Source of the DNA: Pseudomonas sp. BGr12 | Lineage (GTDB): Bacteria > Pseudomonadota > Gammaproteobacteria > Pseudomonadales > Pseudomonadaceae | DNA length: 64,000 bases | Direction of reading: 5' to 3' | NCBI RefSeq assembly: GCF_030272895.1 | Contig: NZ_JALRNF010000005.1 | Location: 62,001-126,000, forward strand | Part shown: positions 23,146-34,807 of the stretch, in pieces | Numbering within the stretch: position 1 is the first letter of the stretch | Layout: each line of letters starts with the position of its first letter | Notes under the pieces: generated by a model | What the model was told of the DNA's origin: nothing | The model's database searches: none | What the model saw: only the letters and a program-made list of their open reading frames with translations | Program-made: the position numbers and the translations under genes

Positions 23146-24192
23146 TCAGTTCAACGCATCGAGCAATGCCTGGTTCTGCTCCGGTGTGCCGATGGTGATG
23201 CGCAGGAACTGGGCAATCCGCGCCTGCTTGAAGTGACGCACGATCACCCCCTGCTCGCGCAGTTTGGCTGCCAGTTCGCCGGCATCCTGTTGCGGATGGC
23301 GGGCGAAGATGAAGTTGGCGGCCGAAGGCAACACCTCGAAACCACGGTCGGTGAGCTCGCCCACCAGCAGCTCGCGGCTGTCGATCACCTTGCGGCAGGT
23401 TTCGTCGAAGTAGGCACGGTCCTCGAACGCTGCTGCCGCGCCGACGATCGCCATGCGATCGAGGGGATAGGAGTTGAAGCTGTTCTTGATCCGCTCCAGG
23501 GCCTCGATCAGGTCCGGATGCCCTACCGCCAGGCCCACCCGCAACCCGGCCAGCGAGCGCGACTTGGACAGGGTCTGGGTGACCAGCAGGTTGTCGTAGC
23601 GATCGACCAGGCTGATGGCCGTCTGCCCGCCGAAGTCGATATAGGCTTCATCGACCACTACCACCGACTCAGGGTTGGCCTTGAGCATCTGCTCGATGGC
23701 CTCCAGCGCCAAGAGGCAACCGGTGGGCGCGTTGGGGTTGGGGAAGATGATGCCGCCATTGGGCCGGGCGTAATCCTCGACGCGGATCTGGAACTGCTCG
23801 TCCAGCGCCACCGGCTCGAACGGAATACCGTACAGGCCGCAGTAGACCGGATAGAAGCTGTAGCTGATATCCGGGAACAGCAGCGGCGCGCCGTGCTGGA
23901 ACAGGCCGTGGAAGATGTGCGCCAGCACTTCGTCCGAACCGTTGCCCAGGAACACCTGGTTGCCCTTGACCCCGTAGTAGTCCGCCACCGCCTGCTTGAG
24001 CAGGTCGCTGTTGGGGTCGGGGTACAGGCGCAGGTTGTCGCTCAGCTCGCCGCGCATGGCTTCCAGCGCCCTGGGCGACGGGCCATAGGGGTTCTCGTTG
24101 GTGTTGAGCTTGACCAGTTTCGCCAGCTTCGGCTGCTCACCCGGGACGTAAGGCACCAGGTCCTTGACGAAAGGGCTCCAGAATCGACTCAT
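23146..24192 (-). CDS. hisC: Histidinol-phosphate aminotransferase
   Basis: 348 residues, class I/II PLP aminotransferase, which converts imidazole-acetol phosphate and glutamate to histidinol phosphate. The PLP lysine is K210 in [14 protein letters not shown]. Family features include [12 protein letters not shown] near the N-terminus and FPNPNAPTG. It follows hisD with a 2-base gap and is the last gene of hisG-hisD-hisC, so the start is almost certainly coupled to hisD termination. A REP pair follows. Confidence 0.97.
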   Translation of the reverse strand: MSRFWSPFVKDLVPYVPGEQPKLAKLVKLNTNENPYGPSPRALEAMRGELSDNLRLYPDPNSDLLKQAVADYYGVKGNQVFLGNGSDEVLAHIFHGLFQHGAPLLFPDISYSFYPVYCGLYGIPFEPVALDEQFQIRVEDYARPNGGIIFPNPNAPTGCLLALEAIEQMLKANPESVVVVDEAYIDFGGQTAISLVDRYDNLLVTQTLSKSRSLAGLRVGLAVGHPDLIEALERIKNSFNSYPLDRMAIVGAAAAFEDRAYFDETCRKVIDSRELLVGELTDRGFEVLPSAANFIFARHPQQDAGELAAKLREQGVIVRHFKQARIAQFLRITIGTPEQNQALLDALN

Positions 24193-24194
24193 GT

Positions 24195-25520
24195 TCAGTT
24201 CCCCTTCTTGTCGGCAAGGATACGGTATTCGGCGCTGCGGGCATGGGCAGTCAGCGATTCGCCACGGGCCAGTACCGAAGCGGTCTGGCCGAGTTGCGAG
24301 GCGCCCTGCTCGGAGCAGAAGATGATCGACGAACGCTTCTGGAAGTCATACACCCCCAGCGGCGACGAGAAACGCGCGGTGCCGGACGTCGGCAAGACGT
24401 GATTGGGCCCTGCGCAGTAGTCGCCCAGCGCTTCGCTGGTGTGGCGACCCATGAAAATCGCGCCAGCATGGCGGATCTGCGGCAGCCAGGCCTGCGGATC
24501 GGCCACCGACAGCTCAAGGTGCTCGGGGGCGATGCGGTTGGCCACTTCCATGGCCTGCTGCATGTCGCGCACCTGGATCAGTGCGCCACGGCCGTTGATC
24601 GAGGTCTTGATGATCTCGGCGCGTTCCATGGTTGGCAGCAGCTTGTCGATGCTGGCGGCGACCTTGTCGAGGAAGGCGGCATCCGGGCTGACCAGGATCG
24701 CCTGGGCGTCTTCGTCATGCTCGGCCTGGGAGAACAGGTCCATGGCGATCCAGTCCGGATCGGTCTGGCCGTCGCAGACCACGAGGATCTCGGACGGGCC
24801 GGCGATCATGTCGATGCCGACCTGGCCGAACACATGGCGCTTGGCCGTGGCCACGTAGATGTTGCCCGGGCCGACGATCTTGTCCACCTGCGGCACGCTT
24901 TCGGTGCCGTAGGCCAGGGCCGCGACCGCCTGGGCGCCACCGATGGTGAAGACCCGGTCGACGCCGGCGATGCAGGCGGCCGCCAGCACCAGCTCGTTGA
25001 CTTCCCCACGCGGGGTCGGCACGACCATGACCACTTCGGCAACGCCGGCGACCTTGGCCGGAATGGCGTTCATCAGCACCGACGACGGGTAGGACGCTTT
25101 ACCACCCGGCACGTAAAGGCCGGCGCGGTCCAGTGGCGTGACTTTCTGGCCCAGCACCGTGCCATCGGCCTCGGTGTAGCTCCAGGAGTCCTGCTTCTGC
25201 CGCTCGTGGTAGATGCGCACGCGGTTGGCAGCCGTTTCCAGGGCCTGGCGCTGCTCCGCGGTGATGCGGGTCAGTGCCAGCTCCAGGCGCTCGCGGCCCA
25301 GGATCAGCTCGTCGATGGTGCTGGCGTCAACGCCGTCGAAACGCTGGGTGAACTCCACCAGGGCGGCATCGCCGCGCTCGCGCACAGCCTTGATGATGTC
25401 CAGCACGCGCTGGTTGACCGCGTCGTCAGACACGCTTTCCCAGCTCAGCAGATGATCCAGATGTCGGGCGAAATCCGGGTCGGCGGCATTGAGTCGGGCA
25501 ATTGCAGTGGACGTGGTCAT
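24195..25520 (-). CDS. hisD: Histidinol dehydrogenase
   Basis: 441 residues. It performs the last two steps of histidine synthesis, oxidising histidinol to histidine with NAD and a zinc ion. Family phrases are visible: [20 protein letters not shown], the zinc and catalytic region [14 protein letters not shown], and [18 protein letters not shown] with the conserved histidines. It is transcribed after hisG across a 126-base gap that contains two stem-loops, and directly before hisC. Confidence 0.97.
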   Translation of the reverse strand: MTTSTAIARLNAADPDFARHLDHLLSWESVSDDAVNQRVLDIIKAVRERGDAALVEFTQRFDGVDASTIDELILGRERLELALTRITAEQRQALETAANRVRIYHERQKQDSWSYTEADGTVLGQKVTPLDRAGLYVPGGKASYPSSVLMNAIPAKVAGVAEVVMVVPTPRGEVNELVLAAACIAGVDRVFTIGGAQAVAALAYGTESVPQVDKIVGPGNIYVATAKRHVFGQVGIDMIAGPSEILVVCDGQTDPDWIAMDLFSQAEHDEDAQAILVSPDAAFLDKVAASIDKLLPTMERAEIIKTSINGRGALIQVRDMQQAMEVANRIAPEHLELSVADPQAWLPQIRHAGAIFMGRHTSEALGDYCAGPNHVLPTSGTARFSSPLGVYDFQKRSSIIFCSEQGASQLGQTASVLARGESLTAHARSAEYRILADKKGN

Positions 25521-25568
25521 AGCGAGGGCCTCAATAAATGGCGAATGCTCAGGCGCCCTAAGCTACCA

Positions 25569-25639
25569 GTCCATCCGCGCGGGCACCCGAGAAAAGTGGC
25601 TATGACGCGGATAGACGGGCGCGACAGCGAAGGTCGCGC
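25569..25639 (-). promoter_or_regulatory. Two stem-loops in the hisG-hisD gap
   Basis: GTCCATCCGCG (25569-25579) pairs with CGCGGATAGAC (25606-25616), 10 of 11 positions. Next to it GCGCGAC (25619-25625) pairs perfectly with GTCGCGC (25633-25639). There is no clear U-run, so these are more likely mRNA processing or stability elements than terminators. Confidence 0.6.
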
Positions 25640-25646
25640 GCAGAGG

Positions 25647-26282
25647 TCAGCCGCGGTGTCGCGATTCGACAGCCTGGCGCAGGGTGTCGATCAGGCTCTG
25701 GATGCGGGCATGCTGCATCTTCATCGAAGCCTTGTTGACCACCAGCCGGGAGCTGATGGTGGCAATCAGTTCTTGGGGTTCCAGGCCATTGGCACGCAGG
25801 GTGTTGCCGGTGTCGACGACGTCGATGATCTTGTCGGCCAGGCCAATCAGCGGTGCCAGCTCCATCGAGCCGTACAGCTTGATGATGTCGACCTGACGGC
25901 CTTGCTCGGCGTAGTAACGCTTGGCGACGTTGACGAACTTGGTCGCCACGCGCAGACGGCCCTTGGGCTCGGAAGCACCGACGGCGCCAGCGGTCATCAG
26001 CTTGCACTGGGCAATCTTCAGGTCCAGGGGCTCATACAGGCCCTGGCCGCCGTACTCCATCAGCACGTCCTTGCCGGCCACGCCGAGATCGGCAGCGCCA
26101 TGCTCGACATAGGTCGGCACGTCGGTAGCCCGCACGATCAGCAGGCGTACGTCTTCCTGGGTCGTCGGAATGATCAGCTTGCGGCTCTTGTCCGGGTTTT
26201 CGGTCGGGACGATACCGGCCTCTGCCAGCAGCGGCAGGGTGTCGTCGAGAATTCGACCCTTGGATAGCGCGATGGTCAACAT
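25647..26282 (-). CDS. hisG: ATP phosphoribosyltransferase, short form
   Basis: 211 residues, the short HisG that lacks the C-terminal regulatory domain and therefore needs HisZ, encoded elsewhere. It carries out the first committed step of histidine synthesis (ATP plus PRPP). Conserved phrases are [18 protein letters not shown] and the PRPP loop [15 protein letters not shown]. It follows murA on the same strand with a 104-base gap and leads hisD-hisC. Feedback inhibition by histidine would act through the HisG-HisZ complex. Confidence 0.96.
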   Translation of the reverse strand: MLTIALSKGRILDDTLPLLAEAGIVPTENPDKSRKLIIPTTQEDVRLLIVRATDVPTYVEHGAADLGVAGKDVLMEYGGQGLYEPLDLKIAQCKLMTAGAVGASEPKGRLRVATKFVNVAKRYYAEQGRQVDIIKLYGSMELAPLIGLADKIIDVVDTGNTLRANGLEPQELIATISSRLVVNKASMKMQHARIQSLIDTLRQAVESRHRG

Positions 26283-26386
26283 GGGAAACGTCGGTCCTTA
26301 TGCGGCTACAGCCGGCCGGACCCTGGGCCCGACCGCATTCAATTCGGTGCAGCAACTGGCTGGCGCGTCCCTGCGCCATCGGCAGA

Positions 26387-27670
<1,284 letters not shown>

Positions 27671-27676
27671 TTAGGC

Positions 27677-27916
27677 TCAGATGCGCTCAGCCCAGGCTGC
27701 GCTGCTGAAAAATTTCATGGTTACCGCATGGATGCTGCCATCGGTGATCCACGGATTAAGATGAGCATAGATCTGCTGCTGACGCTTGACCGGGCTCAAG
27801 GCCGCCAATTCGTCGCTGATCACGTTCAACTGGAAGTTGCAGCCTTCGCCTTCAACTTCGACCCGGGTTCCCGGCAACTTTTCTTCAAGGAAGTTCTTAA
27901 CTTCTACGGCCTGCAT
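27677..27916 (-). CDS. ibaG: BolA-family protein IbaG (YrbA)
   Basis: 79 residues, a single BolA domain. MQAVEVKNFLEEKLPG opens the protein, and the ligand cysteine C26 (GEGCNFQL) and histidine H63 (SIHAVTMKFF) are present. These positions bind a shared 2Fe-2S cluster with monothiol glutaredoxin. The frame extends to 28171, over a terminator and into mlaB, so the longer form is rejected; the ATG at 27916 has GAGG upstream. It sits between mla and murA, as in many gammaproteobacteria. Confidence 0.94.
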   Translation of the reverse strand: MQAVEVKNFLEEKLPGTRVEVEGEGCNFQLNVISDELAALSPVKRQQQIYAHLNPWITDGSIHAVTMKFFSSAAWAERI

Positions 27917-27962
27917 GCTCAACCTCAATCGGCGCCCAGTGCGCGCGGGTCGGCCATGATAC

Positions 27963-28015
27963 AAAAAAGCCCCTCGCCTGCGAACCCCGTAAACGAGGAC
28001 TCTGACAGAGGGGCT
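27963..28015 (-). terminator. Terminator at the end of the mla operon
   Basis: Read on the minus strand, AGCCCCTC (outer arm) pairs with GAGGGGCT, with an inner CCTCG/CGAGG pair, and ends in a TTTTTT run. It lies 17 bases past the mlaB stop and before ibaG. Confidence 0.85.
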
Positions 28016-28031
28016 CGTCGTCGACTGGCGG

Positions 28032-28337
28032 TCATTGCTCCGCCAGCACCTCGTCGAGGTCATAAACCTCGGCGATTTCACGCATGTCCTGAGGCATGGC
28101 GCGCACTTGCACGGCCTTGCCAGCGGCCTTGGCATCGCGCATGAACGCCAGCAGCAGGGACAGGCCGACACTGCTGGACTTCTCGACCTTCGTGCAGTCC
28201 AGCACCAGCGCTGCGCACTTGCTGGCCGCGATCAGGGCCTGGCCCTGCTTGCGCAGGGCGGGACCGGTGCGGTAGTCCAGGATGCCGCCGAGGCTCAGCA
28301 CACCGTCCTCGCCGAGGGTGATGCTGCTGTCGGTCAT
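28032..28337 (-). CDS. mlaB: STAS-domain lipid asymmetry protein MlaB
   Basis: 101 residues, one STAS domain (ALRKQGQALIAASKCAALVLDCTKVEKSSSVGLSLLLAF). MlaB binds the MlaF ATPase and is needed for activity of the MlaFEDB phospholipid transporter. The key helix carries the conserved serines (KSSSVG). It overlaps the end of mlaC by 4 bases. It is the last gene of mlaF-E-D-C-B and is followed by a terminator. Confidence 0.92.
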   Translation of the reverse strand: MTDSSITLGEDGVLSLGGILDYRTGPALRKQGQALIAASKCAALVLDCTKVEKSSSVGLSLLLAFMRDAKAAGKAVQVRAMPQDMREIAEVYDLDEVLAEQ

Positions 28338-28984
28338 TGCGCGCTCTTCTCGGTCTCTTGCTCGGCAGTTTCCTTGGCCTTGGCCACTTCGCCGGCCCAG
28401 CCGTCGATGGTCTTGTCCAGGTTGTTGCCGTTGCGCTGCATGGCGTCGGCGAACTGATCACGGAACAGCTTGCCGATGTTGATGCCGTTGACGATCACGT
28501 TGCGCACTTTCCACTCACCGCCCAGCTTGGTCATGGTGTAGGAAACCGGGTAGATGGCGCCATTGTTGCCCTTGACCGTCATGTCGACGCTGGCACGGTC
28601 GTCACCGTCCTTTTTCTCGGCGCCGACGGTGATGCCCTGGTTGTTGTACTCGAGCAAGGCATTGCCATAGAACTGCATCAGGCTGCGCTTGAAGTTTTCC
28701 TGGAAGCGCTGCAGCTGCTCAGGGGTTGCATTGCGCGAGTACTTGACGGTCATGATGCTTTTCGAGATGCCGTCCGCGTCCACCACAGGCCCCAGGTTGG
28801 CATTGAGCGCGTCATAGAACGCGCTCGGGTTCGACTTGTATTGCTCCTTGTTGGCCTTCAGGTCGGCCAGCAACTGGTTGGTGGTGCCCTGGATCACTTC
28901 TTTGGGCGACTGGGTGGCTGCGCCCGCCATCAACGGCAGCGTCGCCAACAACACCAGCAAGCCACGTCGCAGGATAGAAATCAT
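28334..28984 (-). CDS. mlaC: Periplasmic phospholipid carrier MlaC
   Basis: 216 residues. A cleavable signal peptide (about 1-22, ending LMAGAATQS) precedes an MlaC/Ttg2 domain that carries phospholipid between MlaA at the outer membrane and MlaD at the inner membrane. Conserved parts include VKYSRNATPEQLQRFQENFKRSL and WKVRNVIVNGINIGKLFRDQF. In P. putida this locus is also known as ttg2, linked to toluene tolerance. It sits 9 bases after mlaD. Confidence 0.94.
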   Translation of the reverse strand: MISILRRGLLVLLATLPLMAGAATQSPKEVIQGTTNQLLADLKANKEQYKSNPSAFYDALNANLGPVVDADGISKSIMTVKYSRNATPEQLQRFQENFKRSLMQFYGNALLEYNNQGITVGAEKKDGDDRASVDMTVKGNNGAIYPVSYTMTKLGGEWKVRNVIVNGINIGKLFRDQFADAMQRNGNNLDKTIDGWAGEVAKAKETAEQETEKSAQ

Positions 28985-28993
28985 GGAAACTCC

Positions 28994-29461
28994 TTATTTA
29001 GCTTCTTTGCCAACGGTATTGAGCAGGAACTTGCCAATCAGATCTTCCAGCACCAGCGCCGACTGGGTGTCGTGAATGGTTGCACCATCCTTGAGCACCG
29101 CATCTTCTCCGCCCACGCTGATACCGATGTACTTCTCGCCGAGCAACCCCGCGGTGAGGATCGAGGCAGTGGAGTCGACAGGCAGGTTGTCTACGCGTTT
29201 CTCCAGCTGCAGCGTCACCCGACCGGTGAAGGTGTCACGGTCCAGATCGATGGCCGTGACCTTGCCGATGGTTACACCGGCCATGGTCACTTTAGCTCTG
29301 ACCGTCAATCCGGCGATATTGTCGAAATTCGCATAAAGTTTATATGTGTCGCTGCTCGGGCTCGCCGACAGGCCGCTGACACGCAGGGCCAGCAGGATCA
29401 GCGCCAGGATCCCGGCCAGGAGGAACAGGCCGACACCGATTTCCAGGGTGCGGTTTTGCAT
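28994..29461 (-). CDS. mlaD: MCE-domain protein MlaD
   Basis: 155 residues. A single N-terminal membrane anchor (about 7-27: IGVGLFLLAGILALILLALRV) is followed by one MCE domain (about 38-118), which forms the hexameric ring of the transporter. YANFDNIAGLTVRAKVTMAGV and LLGEKYIGI are typical. It overlaps the mlaE stop by ATGA (start codon in the stop of the previous gene), indicating translational coupling. Confidence 0.95.
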   Translation of the reverse strand: MQNRTLEIGVGLFLLAGILALILLALRVSGLSASPSSDTYKLYANFDNIAGLTVRAKVTMAGVTIGKVTAIDLDRDTFTGRVTLQLEKRVDNLPVDSTASILTAGLLGEKYIGISVGGEDAVLKDGATIHDTQSALVLEDLIGKFLLNTVGKEAK

Positions 29462-30258
29462 CAGAAATCTCCAAACATCAAGGCGGTCAGAATAAAGTCC
29501 AGACCCAGGACTGCCAATGAGGCATAGACCACGGTCTTGGTGGTGGCACGACTGATCCCTTCTGAGGTGGGCTCGCAGTCATAACCCTGGAATACGGCAA
29601 TCCAGGTCACGACGAAGGCGAAAACCAGGCTTTTGACCACCCCGTTGAGCACATCGTCGGTAAAGGAAACACTGTTCTGCATGTTGGCCCAGAACGAGCC
29701 CTCATAGACCCCGAGCCAGTCCACGGCGACCCAGGAACCACCCCAGATTCCGACCACGCTGAAGATCAGCGCCAGCAACGGCAAGGAGATGAAGCCGGCC
29801 CACAGGCGCGGGGCAACAATGTACTTGAGCGGGTCGACACCGATCATTTCCAGGCTGGACAGCTGCTCGGTGGACTTCATGTTGCCGATCTCGGCGGTCA
29901 GTGCGGAACCTGCACGCCCGGCGAACAGCAGCGCGGTCACCACCGGGCCCAGTTCACGCAGCAAGGTCAGCGCGACCATCTGCCCGACTGCCTGCTCCGA
30001 CCCGTACTTGGTCAGGATGTTGAAGCCCTGCAGGGCCAGCACCATGCCGATGAAAATACCGGACACCACGATGATCGCCAGCGACAGCACGCCGACCGAA
30101 TAGAGCTGGCGGACCAGCAGCTGGAACCCGCCGCCGGTGCCACTGCGCCCGACCAGCGAATGCAGCAGGAACAGAAAGGAACGACCGAACACGGCCAGCA
30201 CGTCGATGGCCGTACGGCCAAAGCGACGAATACGTTCGAGCAAGGATTTTCTGCGCAT
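29461..30258 (-). CDS. mlaE: Lipid ABC transporter permease MlaE
   Basis: 265 residues, permease of the MlaE/YrbE family with about five to six membrane segments and the highly conserved central region [26 protein letters not shown]. It works with MlaF, MlaD and MlaB to keep outer-membrane lipid asymmetry. ATG 30258 overlaps the mlaF stop (ATGA); a TTG one codon upstream is less likely. The N-terminus is very basic ([15 protein letters not shown]). Confidence 0.95.
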   Translation of the reverse strand: MRRKSLLERIRRFGRTAIDVLAVFGRSFLFLLHSLVGRSGTGGGFQLLVRQLYSVGVLSLAIIVVSGIFIGMVLALQGFNILTKYGSEQAVGQMVALTLLRELGPVVTALLFAGRAGSALTAEIGNMKSTEQLSSLEMIGVDPLKYIVAPRLWAGFISLPLLALIFSVVGIWGGSWVAVDWLGVYEGSFWANMQNSVSFTDDVLNGVVKSLVFAFVVTWIAVFQGYDCEPTSEGISRATTKTVVYASLAVLGLDFILTALMFGDF

Positions 30259-31067
30259 CAACGCTTCCCCAGAAGATCGGCGCGGTAATCCGGCGCAGGA
30301 AAGTGAAACGGCACCGGTCCGTCCGGATCACCTTTCATGAATTGACGAATGCGCGGGTTATCGGAGCCCATCAACTCGTCCGGCGTCCCCTGGCCCAGCA
30401 CCTGGCCATCGCCGACCACATAGATGTAGTCGGCGATACTGGCCGTTTCGGCCAGGTCGTGGGACACCACGATGCTGGTAATGCCCAGGGCGTCGTTGAG
30501 CAGGCGGATCAGGCGCACCAGAACGCCCATGGCGATCGGGTCCTGGCCGACGAAGGGCTCGTCGTACATGAGGATCTGCGGATCCAGGGCAATGGCCCGG
30601 GCCAGCGCGACACGGCGCTTCATGCCACCGGAGAGTTCGTCGGGCATCAGCTCGATGGCTCCACGAAGCCCGACGGCCTGCAGTTTCATCAGCACGATGT
30701 CACGGATCATCTCGTCGGACAGCTGGGTATGCACCCGCAGCGGGAAGGCCACGTTCTCGAACACATCGAGGTCGGTGAACAGCGCGCCGCTCTGGAACAG
30801 CACGCCCATCTGCTTGCGCGCATCGAACAGATCGCCACGCGACAGCGCGGGCAGGTTCTGCCCGCCGACCCAGACTTCGCCGCTGGCCGGACGCAACTGC
30901 GCGCCCATCAGGCGCAGCAACGTGGTCTTGCCGCATCCGGAAGGCCCCATGATGCCAGTGACCTTGCCACGGGGAATGCGTATATCGACATTATTGAAAA
31001 TGCTGCGCGAACCGCGCTTGAAGGTAACCCCCTTCAATTCGACCGCGTAGGCGTTATCAACGCTCAT
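30258..31067 (-). CDS. mlaF: Lipid ABC transporter ATPase MlaF
   Basis: 269 residues, first gene of the mla operon. It has Walker [10 protein letters not shown] (41-49), signature [20 protein letters not shown] and Walker [13 protein letters not shown]. The C-terminal extension (about 245-269) is the usual MlaF tail that contacts the partner subunit. It is divergent from kdsD across about 244 bases, the same layout as yrb/kds in E. coli relatives. Confidence 0.96.
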   Translation of the reverse strand: MSVDNAYAVELKGVTFKRGSRSIFNNVDIRIPRGKVTGIMGPSGCGKTTLLRLMGAQLRPASGEVWVGGQNLPALSRGDLFDARKQMGVLFQSGALFTDLDVFENVAFPLRVHTQLSDEMIRDIVLMKLQAVGLRGAIELMPDELSGGMKRRVALARAIALDPQILMYDEPFVGQDPIAMGVLVRLIRLLNDALGITSIVVSHDLAETASIADYIYVVGDGQVLGQGTPDELMGSDNPRIRQFMKGDPDGPVPFHFPAPDYRADLLGKR

Positions 31068-31311
31068 CTAGACTCCTTGCGATACGGCCTTCTCACTCAG
31101 ACGCGCGCCCCCTTCATGGAGACACGCCCGCCCTGAGCGGACCGAACAGGCGGCAAACTATATCACCGCTGATAGCGGCGCCCCAAGGCCGCCGCCGCGA
31201 TCGTTCAGCTATGGTTAAGCTAGATAGACGACCGTATGACAATCACAAGGTGAGGGTTTTGCGCATTGTCGCTATAATCGGCGCCTTTTCATCAGCCAAG
31301 CCGTTTCCGAC

Positions 31312-32286
31312 ATGAGCCAATCCAGCGAGCTGATCCAATCCGCACGGCGCACTATCGACCTTGAAATCAAGGCGGTAGAAGGCCTGCTGGCCCACATCGA
31401 CGCCGATTTCGTCAAAGCCTGCGAATTGATCCTGGCCAGCAAGGGCCGGGTCGTCGTGGTCGGGATGGGCAAGTCGGGGCATATCGGCAAGAAACTCGCC
31501 GCCACCCTGGCCAGCACCGGAACGCCGGCATTCTTCGTTCACCCGGCAGAGGCGAGCCACGGCGACATGGGCATGATCACTCGCGACGATGTGATCCTGG
31601 CCCTGTCCAACTCCGGTTCCACTGCCGAGATCGTTACCCTGTTGCCGCTGATCAAGCGCCTGGGCATCCAGCTGATCAGCCTGACCGGCAACCCCGATTC
31701 GCCGCTGGCCAAGGCCGCCGAGGTCAACCTGGACGCGCGGGTCGAGCAGGAAGCCTGCCCTTTGAACCTGGCGCCTACCTCCTCGACCACTGCCGCCCTG
31801 GTGCTGGGCGACGCCCTGGCCATCGCCCTGCTCGAAGCCCGCGGCTTCACGGCCGAAGACTTCGCCTTCTCGCACCCCGGTGGCGCGCTCGGGCGGCGCT
31901 TGCTGCTCAAGGTCGAAAACGTCATGCACGCTGGCACGGAGTTGCCACAAGTCAGCCGCGGCACCCTGCTCAAGGACGCGCTTCTTGAAATGTCTCGCAA
32001 AGGCTTGGGCATGACCGTAGTCCTCGAGGCCGACGGACGCCTGGCCGGGATCTTTACCGACGGCGACCTGCGCCGCAGCCTCGACCGCAACATCGACGTG
32101 CACACCACCCGCATCGAAGAGGTCATGACCGCCCACGGCAAGACCGCTCGCGCAGACATGCTGGCGGCCGAGGCGCTGAAGATCATGGAAGACCACAAGA
32201 TCAACGCCCTGGTGGTGATCGACAAGAACGAGCGCCCGGTCGGCGCCCTGAACATGCACGACCTGCTGCGCGCCGGAGTGATGTAA
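31312..32286 (+). CDS. kdsD: Arabinose-5-phosphate isomerase
   Basis: 324 residues. An N-terminal SIS sugar isomerase domain (about 30-170: GRVVVVGMGKSGHIGKKLAAT, SNSGSTAEI) is followed by two CBS domains (about 205-324). It converts ribulose-5-phosphate to arabinose-5-phosphate, the precursor of Kdo for LPS inner core. A consensus -10 TATAAT lies at 31273-31278. It overlaps kdsC by one base (TAATG). It is the first gene of a plus-strand envelope block. Confidence 0.95.
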   Translation: MSQSSELIQSARRTIDLEIKAVEGLLAHIDADFVKACELILASKGRVVVVGMGKSGHIGKKLAATLASTGTPAFFVHPAEASHGDMGMITRDDVILALSNSGSTAEIVTLLPLIKRLGIQLISLTGNPDSPLAKAAEVNLDARVEQEACPLNLAPTSSTTAALVLGDALAIALLEARGFTAEDFAFSHPGGALGRRLLLKVENVMHAGTELPQVSRGTLLKDALLEMSRKGLGMTVVLEADGRLAGIFTDGDLRRSLDRNIDVHTTRIEEVMTAHGKTARADMLAAEALKIMEDHKINALVVIDKNERPVGALNMHDLLRAGVM

Positions 32287-32810
32287 TGAATGACCAGTTG
32301 ATGCAACGCGGCAAGGCCATCAAACTTGCCGTGTTCGATGTGGACGGTGTGCTGACCGACGGTCGCCTGTACTTCCTCGAAGACGGCAGCGAATTCAAGA
32401 CCTTCAACACCCTCGACGGCCAGGGCATCAAGATGCTCATGGCCTCGGGCGTGACCACGGCGATCATCAGTGGCCGCAAGACCCCGGTGGTCGAACGCCG
32501 GGCGAAGAACCTCGGCATCCCCCACTTGTACCAGGGGCGCGAAGATAAATTGGTGGTCCTGGACGAACTTCTCGGCCAGCTCAACCTAAGCTATGAACAG
32601 GTCGCCTATCTGGGCGACGACCTGCCCGACCTGCCGGTGATTCGTCGAGTCGGCCTGGGAATGGCCGTGGCCAATGCCGCAGCCTTTGTCCGCGAGCATG
32701 CCCACGGGACCACCAAGGCCCGCGGCGGCGAAGGCGCAGCCCGCGAATTCTGCGAGCTGATCCTGCAAGCCCAGGGCAATCTCGATGCGGCAAACGCCCA
32801 CTACCTGTAG
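32286..32810 (+). CDS. kdsC: 3-deoxy-D-manno-octulosonate 8-phosphate phosphatase
   Basis: 174 residues, HAD-superfamily phosphatase without a cap (subclass C0), tetrameric. The nucleophile motif DVDGVLTDG and the later GDDLPDLPVI (motif IV) are present. It removes the phosphate from Kdo-8-phosphate. The start overlaps the kdsD stop by one base. It is followed at 8 bases by lptC. Confidence 0.95.
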   Translation: MNDQLMQRGKAIKLAVFDVDGVLTDGRLYFLEDGSEFKTFNTLDGQGIKMLMASGVTTAIISGRKTPVVERRAKNLGIPHLYQGREDKLVVLDELLGQLNLSYEQVAYLGDDLPDLPVIRRVGLGMAVANAAAFVREHAHGTTKARGGEGAAREFCELILQAQGNLDAANAHYL

Positions 32811-32818
32811 AGCGATAC

Positions 32819-33391
32819 ATGTTCAGTAAAAAAATCCGCACCATTGCGCTGTTCAGTGTGATTGCCGCCTTGCTGGTGGCCGTCGGCTACTGGAACATCG
32901 GCCCCGAGAGCTTCCTCGACAAGCCGGTCGCCCGTGTCGACGAAAATGCCATCGACTACTACGCCACCAATGCCCACAGCGTGCAGTTCCTGCCCGACGG
33001 CAAGCTGCAGTACGAGATGACCGCTGACAAGGTCGAACACCTCAAGGTCAGTGAAACTACCCTGCTGACCAAGCCGGACCTGCAGCTGTACCGCGGCACG
33101 ACCTACCCCTGGCACGTGCAGAGCGACAAGGGCGAAGTCAACCCGGACGGCAGCGAAGTGGAATTGATCGACTCGGTACGGATCGCCCGCACCGATGAAA
33201 AAAACCGCACTACCATCATTACCACCACCCGCATGACGGTGTTCCCGCAGAAGCAATATGCGCAAACCGAGCAAGCCGTTAAAATCGACGGCGCCGGTGG
33301 CGTGACTACGGGCAAGGGAATGAAGGCGTATTTGAAAGACGGCAGGATGGACCTGTTGTCCAACGTAAGAGGACAGTATGAGGCTCGTTAA
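32819..33391 (+). CDS. lptC: LPS export protein LptC
   Basis: 190 residues. There is one N-terminal membrane helix (about 7-27, IALFSVIAALLVAVGYWNIG) and then a periplasmic beta-jellyroll domain. It receives LPS from LptB2FG and passes it to LptA. The C-terminal part (FPQKQYAQTEQAVKIDGAGGVTTGKGMKAYLKDGRMDLLSNVRGQY) is well conserved. It overlaps the start of lptA by 14 bases. Confidence 0.94.
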   Translation: MFSKKIRTIALFSVIAALLVAVGYWNIGPESFLDKPVARVDENAIDYYATNAHSVQFLPDGKLQYEMTADKVEHLKVSETTLLTKPDLQLYRGTTYPWHVQSDKGEVNPDGSEVELIDSVRIARTDEKNRTTIITTTRMTVFPQKQYAQTEQAVKIDGAGGVTTGKGMKAYLKDGRMDLLSNVRGQYEAR

Positions 33392-33902
33392 AACCCTCCC
33401 CTTTTTGCTCAGCCTGAGCGCAGCACTGGGAAGCGCGAGCGCCTGGGCCCTGCCGACTGACCGTGACCAGCCTATCCGTATCCAGGCCGACGATGCGCAC
33501 CTGGACGACAAGCAAGGCGTCGCCACCTACAAGGGCGATGTGATCATCACCCAGGGCTCGATGATGATCAAAGGCAACACCGTGACCATCACCCGCGCCG
33601 CCAGCGGCGACATCGACGTGGTGACCTCGGTGGGCAACCTCGCCTACTTCGAGCAGCAACAGAGCGCCGCCAAGCCCGACAAGATGAAAGGCTGGGCGGT
33701 GACCATCCAGTACCAGGCGCAGAAAGACATGGTGATCCTCACCGACCGCGCCAAGGTCGAGAACGAAGGCAACACCACCGAAGGCGAGAAGATCGTCTAC
33801 AACACCAAGACCCAGGTGGCGACCGCCGGTCGTGGTGGCAACGTGGCCACGCCACGTCAGCGCATCGACATGGTGATCCAGCCGAAGAAGAAGGCCGAGT
33901 AA
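33378..33902 (+). CDS. lptA: Periplasmic LPS bridge protein LptA
   Basis: 174 residues. A signal peptide (about 1-24, ending ASAWA before LPTDRDQ) precedes an OstA-type beta-jellyroll (about 27-165: IRIQADDAHLDDKQGVATYKG). LptA oligomers make the filament that carries LPS across the periplasm. It is translationally coupled: its ATG lies inside lptC and its stop is followed at once by the lptB ATG. Confidence 0.95.
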   Translation: MRLVKTLPFLLSLSAALGSASAWALPTDRDQPIRIQADDAHLDDKQGVATYKGDVIITQGSMMIKGNTVTITRAASGDIDVVTSVGNLAYFEQQQSAAKPDKMKGWAVTIQYQAQKDMVILTDRAKVENEGNTTEGEKIVYNTKTQVATAGRGGNVATPRQRIDMVIQPKKKAE

Positions 33903-34628
<726 letters not shown>

Positions 34629-34807
34629 GTTCGAAGCGACACGGCGTTTGCCGGAGGCTGCTGGTCCGTTTCCATACGGCATAATTGTTACAGCACCCTA
34701 GGCAAACGCTCCAATTTCAGGCATATAATTTGCTTAAAGTTGGCGCTTCGGTGCCCTTGTAGTGGATGGCGCATGTGCGCCGGCGAAAAAGGTGTTAAGC
34801 CCCTGCC

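Noticed and set aside
27917..28171. N-terminal extension of ibaG
   Set aside because: It runs through a strong terminator and into mlaB; the BolA domain is complete from 27916.
34629..34807. Sigma-54 autoregulatory promoter before rpoN
   Set aside because: TGGCGCTTCGGTGCCC resembles a -24/-12 element, but the GG to GC spacing is 9, not 10, and a TATAAT is nearby.
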